This document shows positions 57,521 through 64,000 of a DNA stretch of 64,000 nucleotides, piece by piece. Source of the DNA: Gammaproteobacteria bacterium (lineage in GTDB: Bacteria > Pseudomonadota > Gammaproteobacteria > GRL18). The notes below the pieces were generated by a model that worked only from the letters and a program-made list of their open reading frames with translations, had not been told where the DNA came from and searched no databases. The translations under genes and the position numbers were made by a program. The stretch covers positions 62,001 to 126,000 of the forward strand of contig JADGDG010000011.1 in NCBI GenBank assembly GCA_016744995.1. Reading direction: 5' to 3'. Position 1 is the stretch's first letter, and each line of letters starts with the position of its first letter.

Positions 57521-58534
57521 ATGAATCAGATTTCTATTTCTATCGCCGGATTTTCTATTATTGCTTCTATTCTACTCTTTTTTCAAAAACGTACCGAGAC
57601 AAAAACAGCCAAAATTCTTGCCCGGATATTACTCTGTATTTTGATAATTATTCAGTTTATACAAGCGATGTTTATCGGCGGTTATCTGTCGTTTAGCAGT
57701 AGTATTTCTTTTTTTTATTTACTATCACTGGGTTTGGTTGGACCAGTATTTTATCTCTATAGCCAACATATCATACAGACAAATCTGGCATGGACTATAC
57801 AAGAAAGTTGGCATTTTTTACCGGTAATAATCTTTTCTCTGTCAGGATTTTTGTTTCCTGATCACTTTGCTATGGTCTATTCCTTAATGTTTTTACTTGG
57901 GGGTATATATATGAGCCGTCTGGCCTGGTCCTTATATCTGCTGCGAGCAAGGCGAACATTGTTTAAGATGGAATTTTTATTTACCGCCAGTTTTTTAGCC
58001 TGGTCACTTGTGGTTGTATTAATGGGTATTTTAAGCTCACAAGTAATGGAATTATTACTCTCCGCCCAGACTATCATGTTGTCACTATTAATTGCTGCAG
58101 CCATTCATATTCAACTAAACTATCCTCATCTGTTAAGCTCACTGGAAGAAATTGCCACTCGACAGTATCAAACATCAACCTTGCTGAATGTGGATTGTGA
58201 GTCTAAGAAAAACCAGTTAGAGGAGTTGATGAATGTTAAGGAAATTTATCAGGACACCGAGCTGTCACTTTCGTCTTGTGCTGAGATGTTATCACTTAAA
58301 TCACACCAACTATCTGAATTGATTAATACTCAGCTAGGCATGAGCTTTTCTTCATATTTACGACAACAACGCATAAAGGCTTCAGAAGTCTTATTAAAAA
58401 CTGAACCCGAGGTATCTGTACTTGCCATTGGTCTTAGTGTTGGTTTTAGTTCTCAATCTGCTTTTTATTCTGCCTTTAAAGACATTCATTCCATTGCACC
58501 CGGTCAATATCGCCGACAAATACTAACCAGATGA
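57521..58534 (+). CDS. AraC-family regulator with N-terminal membrane domain
   Basis: 337 residues. About seven hydrophobic segments cover residues 1-200, followed by a C-terminal AraC/XylS helix-turn-helix domain (VKEIYQDTELSLSSCAEMLSLKSHQLSELIN, and GFSSQSAFYSAFKDIHSIAPGQYRR). Such proteins sense a signal at the membrane and act on nearby genes. It starts the rightward cluster and is likely to control the genes after it; this is inference. Confidence 0.85.
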   Translation: MNQISISIAGFSIIASILLFFQKRTETKTAKILARILLCILIIIQFIQAMFIGGYLSFSSSISFFYLLSLGLVGPVFYLYSQHIIQTNLAWTIQESWHFLPVIIFSLSGFLFPDHFAMVYSLMFLLGGIYMSRLAWSLYLLRARRTLFKMEFLFTASFLAWSLVVVLMGILSSQVMELLLSAQTIMLSLLIAAAIHIQLNYPHLLSSLEEIATRQYQTSTLLNVDCESKKNQLEELMNVKEIYQDTELSLSSCAEMLSLKSHQLSELINTQLGMSFSSYLRQQRIKASEVLLKTEPEVSVLAIGLSVGFSSQSAFYSAFKDIHSIAPGQYRRQILTR

Positions 58535-58693
58535 TAATTCTGTAAACTTATAAATCATTGAAATTAAACAACATTAAATTTTTATATTCCTGATTTAGCA
58601 ATCAGGAAGTCTTATTCCACCCACTTTGCTGTAATCCTATCCAGTTTATTCTTTTTCTATAAAAATAAGAAACTGCTCAGGAGGCAAACCATC

Positions 58694-59152
58694 ATGTATC
58701 TCACCGTGAAATTAATTCACATTATCAGTGCTACTTTACTGTTTGGCACAGGTCTGGGTAGTGCCTTTTATATGTTTATGGCCTATCGAAGCGGCAATAT
58801 GAATGCTATGGCTGAAACAAATCGTATTGTCGTTATTGCTGATTTCTGCTTCACAACACCGACAGTGATCCTTCAATTAGTCACTGGTCTGTATTTACTA
58901 AACTATCTGGGACTTGAATGGACATCACCCTGGAGTCTATCAGTATTAGGACTCTATTTATTTGTTGGGGCGTGCTGGCTTCCTGTTGTCTGGTTGCAGA
59001 TCTGGTTAAGAAATAGAGCAAAGCACCTGGAGACTCCTGATGCGCGCTATAGACTGGGTATGAAAATCTGGATGATTTTAGGCATTATGGCATTTCCCGC
59101 TGTCATCATTCTTTACGCGTTTATGGTGTATAAGCCATTCTTTGGGGGGTAA
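58694..59152 (+). CDS. DUF2269 integral membrane protein
   Basis: 152 residues with four membrane helices, starting YLTVKLIHIISATLLFGTGLGSAFYM, the DUF2269 signature (early His and GTG.G). Function unknown. A ribosome site AGGAGG lies 10 bases before ATG 58694. It is followed by the SDR-DoxX gene after six bases, suggesting co-translation. Confidence 0.85.
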   Translation: MYLTVKLIHIISATLLFGTGLGSAFYMFMAYRSGNMNAMAETNRIVVIADFCFTTPTVILQLVTGLYLLNYLGLEWTSPWSLSVLGLYLFVGACWLPVVWLQIWLRNRAKHLETPDARYRLGMKIWMILGIMAFPAVIILYAFMVYKPFFGG

Positions 59153-59158
59153 AGGCTC

Positions 59159-60445
59159 ATGTCTCAAAATAAATATATGAATATACTAATCGTTGGCGTC
59201 AGCGGCTTTATAGGTCAGTCTCTTTATCATGCTCTTAGTCAGAGCGGACATAGTGTCATCGGTTGCAGTCGTCATGAAGTAGCTGATATCAATTGGAAAA
59301 AATTTGATTTCAAGCAAAATCAGGATAAATGGCAGCAGCAATTACAGGACATTGATCTGGTGATCAATGCTGCTGGTATATTCCAGCAATCAAGTCAACT
59401 CATAGCCAGCGGCGAAGGTTTTTCTCAAGTTCATGAGCTGGGTCCAAAAATACTATTTGATGCTTGTAGAAACTGCAATATTAAAGTAATTCAGATCTCT
59501 GCTATTGGTGCAGAACAAGACAATCCAGTCACCGATTTTTTACAAAGCAAAAGAAATGCAGATCAATGTTTGCTCAAAAATGACTTACCTAATGTTGTTT
59601 TATATCCCGGAATCGTACTAGGAGAACAGGGAAGGAGCACACAACAGCTAAGTCTGCTTGCCTCCTTGCATTGTATTCCACTTGTTTTTGGGCGGCAAAA
59701 AAACTTGCCTCTAATCAGTATTTATCAACTAAGCGAATTTATTATAGAGCTTATCAATAACTGGCCTGAGACAAGTCTTGCCAGGGTATTAATTGCAAAA
59801 CCGGAAACCATGGAAAACTTATTAACTGATCTTCGTCATTGGATGAATTTAGGAAAAGGCTGTTTTCTAGTGGTGCCAAAGCAATTAACCAGGCTGGTAT
59901 TTTATTTTTTTCCTAAATTATCCATTGGTGCGTTTAATAAACAAAGCATTATTATGTTAGATAATTATTCCAATAAAATAATACCTATCAGTAACTTTTC
60001 TCAAGAAAGTGCATCAGAATCATTACTAAAAAACTCAGCAACAAAACATTTTAAAAAGGATATACAAATAAAAAAGTTATTTTATATCAACCTTTTTGTG
60101 CTGGGGCTTATTTGGATTGTATCAGGGCTCAGTTCAATGATTAATATTGAGCAAAGTCGTGAATTAATCTCCCTTATTGGAATTAATGGCAATTTGGGTG
60201 ATGTAATTATTTCTATTGCAGCATCAGGTGATATTTTACTTGGTTTATTCTTGTGGGCAGGTCTGTGGTATCCACGTTTAAGGAAATTGATCATCTATAC
60301 ACAAATTGGAGTCATGATAATTTATAGCATTATTCTATCAATAATGATCCCAATTTTCTGGCTGCATCCCTTTGCACCCATTGTAAAAAACCTGGCAATA
60401 TTAATATTAGCAATGTATCTGCTTGTTGAAGAAAAAATAAAATGA
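59159..60445 (+). CDS. NAD(P)-binding SDR-like protein fused to a DoxX-like membrane domain
   Basis: 428 residues. Residues 1-230 form an extended-SDR/NmrA-like domain (NILIVGVSGFIGQSLYHALSQSG dinucleotide motif); the C-terminal 130 residues hold about four membrane helices of a DoxX-like domain. The fusion occurs with DUF2269 and DUF4166 genes in other bacteria. Substrate unknown. Confidence 0.85.
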   Translation: MSQNKYMNILIVGVSGFIGQSLYHALSQSGHSVIGCSRHEVADINWKKFDFKQNQDKWQQQLQDIDLVINAAGIFQQSSQLIASGEGFSQVHELGPKILFDACRNCNIKVIQISAIGAEQDNPVTDFLQSKRNADQCLLKNDLPNVVLYPGIVLGEQGRSTQQLSLLASLHCIPLVFGRQKNLPLISIYQLSEFIIELINNWPETSLARVLIAKPETMENLLTDLRHWMNLGKGCFLVVPKQLTRLVFYFFPKLSIGAFNKQSIIMLDNYSNKIIPISNFSQESASESLLKNSATKHFKKDIQIKKLFYINLFVLGLIWIVSGLSSMINIEQSRELISLIGINGNLGDVIISIAASGDILLGLFLWAGLWYPRLRKLIIYTQIGVMIIYSIILSIMIPIFWLHPFAPIVKNLAILILAMYLLVEEKIK

Positions 60446-60469
60446 TTTTGCAAAAAAGGAGAACGATTT

Positions 60470-61066
60470 ATGTTTAAAAATATCTTATCAGATCAATGGA
60501 CATCCTTAAGTCCTGTATTACAGAAACATTATGGTCTCAATGATGGTGAAAAAATTAAAATGCAGGGTGAGTTATCAGTAAAACATGGGAAATTTATTAA
60601 ACTATTAATGCCATTAATTCGATTAACCGGGGCACTTGTTCCTGTCGAAGGGGATAAATTTATTGTTACGGTAGAAAACAAAAGAATAGGAAATACATTT
60701 TACTGGCATAGAAGCTTTCAAAAAGATAATAAAATTTATAAATTTAATTCAAAAATGCAGCAATTTGGCAATGATATTATCGAGTTTGTTGGTTTTGGAA
60801 TTGGTATTCGAATGGGCCTGCAAGTATCTGATGGGGGACTTGTTTATGAAGACAAAGGTTATATTTTTAAAATAGGTAAAAAATTGATACCAATACCATT
60901 GAATGCACTAGTAGGAAAATCTGTTATTGAAGAATATGTCAGTAACTCTCAGTGTCAGGATGATGCAAATGATTTTAATATGAGGTTTGTCGTTAATCAT
61001 CCCTGGTTTGGTTTTGCATTTAGTTATAGCGGTTACTTCAACTGTATTGATCCCAGGAATAACTAA
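60470..61066 (+). CDS. DUF4166 protein
   Basis: 198 residues of DUF4166 type: SLSPVLQKHYGL, then HGKFIKLLMPLIRLTGALVP, and FYWHRSFQ, NHPWFGFAFSYSGYF. Function unknown. Site AAGGAGAA lies before ATG 60470. Together with the SDR-DoxX protein it forms a conserved gene pair. Confidence 0.85.
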   Translation: MFKNILSDQWTSLSPVLQKHYGLNDGEKIKMQGELSVKHGKFIKLLMPLIRLTGALVPVEGDKFIVTVENKRIGNTFYWHRSFQKDNKIYKFNSKMQQFGNDIIEFVGFGIGIRMGLQVSDGGLVYEDKGYIFKIGKKLIPIPLNALVGKSVIEEYVSNSQCQDDANDFNMRFVVNHPWFGFAFSYSGYFNCIDPRNN

Positions 61067-61087
61067 ATAAGAGCATTGAAAAATAAA

Positions 61088-62599
61088 ATGAATATTATCC
61101 TTCTTACACCATTACGACGTTTTATTGCAAATCGTTCAGGGCTTGGCTACCAGATACCTTTAGGACTTATATTTATTGGCGGCCCGCTAATCGATGCCGG
61201 TCATCAGGTTAAGTTGATTGATAATGATGTTCTTGGTTGGAATGATAAACAATTAGTAGAGAATTTAAAGCACCAGCAGCCTGATTGCATCATGATCGGT
61301 CACAGCAGCTCCACAGCATCTCATATGGTTGCAATGAGAACAACAAAGAAATTACGTGAAGCATTTCCACATGCTTATCTTATTTATGGTGGAACTTATC
61401 CAACCTATGCTGCACAAAAAATTCTCGAAGAAAATATTTGTCTGGATGTTATTGTACAGGGCGAAGGGGAAGAAACAGTTCTTGAACTCACAAAAGTACT
61501 TACCCTTTGCCGTAAGGATCTTAGATCGGTTAGAGGTATTACCTGGCGAGATGAAGATAAAATCTACACTAATTCTCGGCGGAAACCAATTAATAACCTC
61601 GATCTATTTCGTCCAGGGTGGGAGTTAGTTGATTGGTCAAAATACAATATGTTTGGTTTTGACACGTCAGCTGGTATGCAATTTAGCCGTGGCTGTACAC
61701 TGGCATGTACTTATTGTGGACAGTGGGGCTTCTGGAGAAAATGGCGTCATCGCTCCCCAGAGAATTTTGTCGATCAACTGGAGCTCCTTGCTCATGATTA
61801 TGCTGTTAACATTGTTTGGTTAGCCGATGAAAATTTTGCCGCGGATCAAGAGTCTGCACGAAAAGTTTTGGAGTGCATAGTTGCTCGCAACCTGGGACTT
61901 TCACTTAACCTTAATATGACTGCTGCAGATGTTGTACGAGATGCTGACTTACTACCACTATACAAGCAAGCTGGAGTTGATAATATTATATTAGGGATAG
62001 AGTTTTTAAATGATTCAACTATTGAAAAAATCGGCAAGAACAATCCTTATGCTGTCAGTTGCAAGGCAATTAAACTCTTACGGGAAAACAACATAGTGAG
62101 TTTAGTAAATATCATATATGGAATTGAGACGGAAAATATAAGTTCATTATGGTATACATTCAAGTGCTTATTCAAACTTGATCCTGATATTCTAAATGCT
62201 GTTTATATTACACCACATCACTGGACATCTGATGGGCGCAAAGTGAATAGTAATCAAATCATCCTGGAAAATCAGCATTACTGGACTTATCGAAACCAGG
62301 TTTTATCAACACCGCAGCTTCATCCATGGCAACTTTTTACCGCAATTAAACTCACAGAAACTCTGTTTCATCTCCGGCCTGTAGCTCTTTTTCGTATGCT
62401 CTTTGGCTTAGATCAACGTTATAGAAAAATTTTAAGAGCATATCTGAAAGCAGGATTTAAAGTAATTATTGCTGAGCTATATGAATTTTTATTTATTGTA
62501 AAATACAGCAAAGTCGGGCTTATTAAAAAGGTACCAGGGTTTCCATTAAAATATCGACATTCGAGACACTCTTGCAATAAAAGGAGTCAGAATAGTTGA
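61088..62599 (+). CDS. BchE-like B12-binding radical SAM protein
   Basis: About 503 residues. N-terminal cobalamin-binding-type domain (residues 1-150: PLGLIFIGGPLIDAGHQVKLIDND, VIVQGEGEETVLEL), then a radical SAM domain with CTLACTYCGQWGFWRKWRHRSPE near residue 203. The CYCGQW.FW.KWRHR signature is like that of BchE, the anaerobic Mg-protoporphyrin ester cyclase. No other bacteriochlorophyll gene is in the window, so it may be a BchE relative with another methyl or cyclase substrate. TTG 61076 is an alternative start. The last 50 residues are basic. Confidence 0.8.
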   Translation: MNIILLTPLRRFIANRSGLGYQIPLGLIFIGGPLIDAGHQVKLIDNDVLGWNDKQLVENLKHQQPDCIMIGHSSSTASHMVAMRTTKKLREAFPHAYLIYGGTYPTYAAQKILEENICLDVIVQGEGEETVLELTKVLTLCRKDLRSVRGITWRDEDKIYTNSRRKPINNLDLFRPGWELVDWSKYNMFGFDTSAGMQFSRGCTLACTYCGQWGFWRKWRHRSPENFVDQLELLAHDYAVNIVWLADENFAADQESARKVLECIVARNLGLSLNLNMTAADVVRDADLLPLYKQAGVDNIILGIEFLNDSTIEKIGKNNPYAVSCKAIKLLRENNIVSLVNIIYGIETENISSLWYTFKCLFKLDPDILNAVYITPHHWTSDGRKVNSNQIILENQHYWTYRNQVLSTPQLHPWQLFTAIKLTETLFHLRPVALFRMLFGLDQRYRKILRAYLKAGFKVIIAELYEFLFIVKYSKVGLIKKVPGFPLKYRHSRHSCNKRSQNS

Positions 62600-62746
62600 T
62601 TTTTATTCTTTGTAAATTAGCATTCATTGGAGATCTCCGTAAATTCAACTGATCTGAGCAGTGGCTTTTTAATACATAGCCGCCCTCTGATATTTTAATA
62701 AATCTGCACATAATTATCCCCATTGACATTATCTTGCAATTATGTG

Positions 62747-62767
62747 AATAATTATCATTATCATTTG
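62747..62767. promoter_or_regulatory. Fur-like box upstream of the terminal gene
   Basis: On the minus strand AATGATAATGATAATTATT gives three GATAAT-type hexamers and agrees with the 19-base Fur consensus at about 16 positions. It lies 47 bases before the ATG at 62814. Confidence 0.55.
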
Positions 62768-62813
62768 ATGGCATTTTATTTTTATAGACGGATCTATTCC
62801 TAGGGTTTTTACT

Positions 62814-64000
62814 ATGACGAGTGAACGATTTGGTATCATTATCAAAGCATTGTCTAGCGGCCGCCACCCAATGTATGATAAACCTTTGACCCAGGATACA
62901 ACACTGCAAATTCTTCAGCACCGTCAGGTGCAGAGAGCTCTGCTTTACTATGCTGGAAAGTCCTCAAGCCACAATAGCAAGGAAGCCGGCCTCTTCCAGG
63001 CCCTGGCAGACTGCCAAAATCCGGTGACAGGCAAGCCTCTGAATAAACAGGAAGCCTGGAATTTGCTGCACAATCCCAGTGTACTAGAAATGCTGAGACA
63101 CGCAGCAGATCCTTCCAAAGCTACAGCTGCCCCCCCGACAAGCTTCAAACGCAATACATTAATAAGTGTGGTGATCCCCCTGCTGATCCTCTGGATGGGT
63201 GTACTTATCTGGTGGGGATTGGAGCATTATTCCCGCCAGCCCGGCAGCATTCATGACCCGGTATTTAAGCCCTATCTTAAGCGTATCAAACCGCCAGTGA
63301 GAGATGAATATGCTATGGCATCCCGGAAGCCTGCTGACATTAAAAAATCAGACCGGGACTTGCATCGTCTCCAACAATTTCTCAGCCGTTACTCTCGTAG
63401 CGGAGCGATCCTTAATAAACCAAATATTCCAGATCAACTGGATGCTCTGGTGATGAGCTCACCCAATCGATTGCTGCCATTGATCAACACTAAAGCCTTT
63501 GCCTTATTGGAACTTGATCATTCTATGGCAAATGCCTTGCGGCAAGCAGGACTGAAAAACCTCCAGGTGTTGCAAAGCGGAGAAGAAGCACCTTCCCACT
63601 GCCGCGCCGTCGGCAGTTGGACATGGCCAGTACGTGAGTGGTTGTCATCAGGCATGACTGCAAACCTGTTTCACTCGTACACAGTTGATGGCTGTGCAAA
63701 GAAAATGCCGATACAAGCTGGAAGCATTATTGCTGTGTGGGTGGGATCTGATGAGAAAGCCCTCAGCAACGATTTGATCAACGCCTGCACACAAGTGGTC
63801 TTTGGCCGGGACGATCAATCAGATATCAGTTCCGAGCCATGGCTGGATGTTGCTAACTGTGTCGATGGTACATCGGTCTACCTGGCAGCAGGTATCGGCC
63901 CGGAGAGTGTTATGGTGTCAACAAAAAATTCTACACTGAGACAAAAACAGCTGGCAGATGTACTGACCTCGCTGCCAGTTGACCAAAATATCGACTCAGC
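62814..64000 (+). CDS. unrecognised single-span membrane protein, incomplete at window end
   Basis: Open from ATG 62814 to the right edge, 395 codons without stop. Residues 1-110 are soluble and Gln-rich (TLQILQHRQVQRALLYYAGK), followed by one membrane helix at about 116-137 (LISVVIPLLILWMGVLIWWGL) and a long outer part with scattered Cys (SHCRAV, DGCAKK, NACTQ, ANCVDG). I do not recognise the family. GC content appears clearly higher than in neighbours, pointing to a different origin or selection. A Fur-like box lies upstream. The ribosome site is weak (TAGGG). Confidence 0.7.
   Translation, partial: MTSERFGIIIKALSSGRHPMYDKPLTQDTTLQILQHRQVQRALLYYAGKSSSHNSKEAGLFQALADCQNPVTGKPLNKQEAWNLLHNPSVLEMLRHAADPSKATAAPPTSFKRNTLISVVIPLLILWMGVLIWWGLEHYSRQPGSIHDPVFKPYLKRIKPPVRDEYAMASRKPADIKKSDRDLHRLQQFLSRYSRSGAILNKPNIPDQLDALVMSSPNRLLPLINTKAFALLELDHSMANALRQAGLKNLQVLQSGEEAPSHCRAVGSWTWPVREWLSSGMTANLFHSYTVDGCAKKMPIQAGSIIAVWVGSDEKALSNDLINACTQVVFGRDDQSDISSEPWLDVANCVDGTSVYLAAGIGPESVMVSTKNSTLRQKQLADVLTSLPVDQNIDS

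Noticed and set aside
61088-62599. Taking the BchE-like gene as proof of phototrophy
   Set aside because: No other pigment or reaction-centre gene is seen in 64 kb; the family contains many non-BchE members.
62858-62870. GCGGCCGC site as a sign of vector or library sequence
   Set aside because: It lies within a long coherent reading frame and an octamer of this kind occurs by chance in GC-richer DNA.
62523-63154. Two minus-strand frames (132 and 68 residues)
   Set aside because: They overlap the radical SAM gene end and the long plus-strand frame, and have no recognisable features.

Overview
The window reads as chromosomal DNA of a low-to-mid GC gammaproteobacterium. The evidence is gene order: ygfB-pepP-ubiH-ubiI, zapB-like/zapA/6S RNA/5-formyl-THF cyclo-ligase, rplM-rpsI, divergent metE/metR, Coq7-type ubiquinone hydroxylase and FabA. 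Two DsrE2-type proteins, a glycolate-oxidase-like Fe-S protein, a large FAD/Fe-S dehydrogenase and a complete glycogen block fit a sulfur-oxidising lineage (Thiotrichales or Chromatiales-like), but that placement is inference.

Layout. 1-2.9 kb: start of a LapG-like protease, thyA, a TauD/TfdA dioxygenase and a single-domain response regulator. 3.1-6.6 kb: two convergent dsrE2 paralogues sharing a terminator, with lgt, an RlmI-like methyltransferase and a cold-shock protein. 7-14.2 kb: a leftward operon lipA-gcvT-gcvH-gcvPA-gcvPB-dgkA-pfkB headed by a tandem glycine riboswitch. 14.6-20.6 kb: fimV-like gene and a Fur-box-preceded iron ABC transporter (fbpABC). 20.7-27.3 kb: ubiquinone hydroxylases, pepP with a lysine-rich tail, ygfB, zapB-like/zapA, 6S RNA and a cyclo-ligase that appears to start at ATT. 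27.5-34.3 kb: a 160-bp MITE-like element, ilvA, rpiA and the 1342-residue FAD/Fe-S dehydrogenase. 34.6-41.7 kb: porin, rpsI/rplM, a thioredoxin-like ferredoxin, GlcF-like protein, coq7, a SprA-like protein and fabA. 41.8-53.7 kb: central carbon storage, ppdK-malQ-GH57-glgC leftward and glgB-glgA rightward. 53.9-57.3 kb: metE/metR. 57.5-62.6 kb: a rightward accessory cluster (AraC regulator, DUF2269, SDR-DoxX fusion, DUF4166, BchE-like radical SAM enzyme). 62.8 kb to the end: an unrecognised, GC-richer membrane protein gene behind a Fur-like site.

The most unusual signal is a family of 18-bp tandem repeats lying inside three unrelated genes (fbpB tail, FAD dehydrogenase linker, GH57 loop). The same DNA unit is translated in three different reading frames, so the DNA rather than the peptide is what is shared. 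The intergenic regions also hold several families of short palindromic or MITE-like repeats, including one with 17-bp terminal inverted repeats and an 8-bp target duplication.
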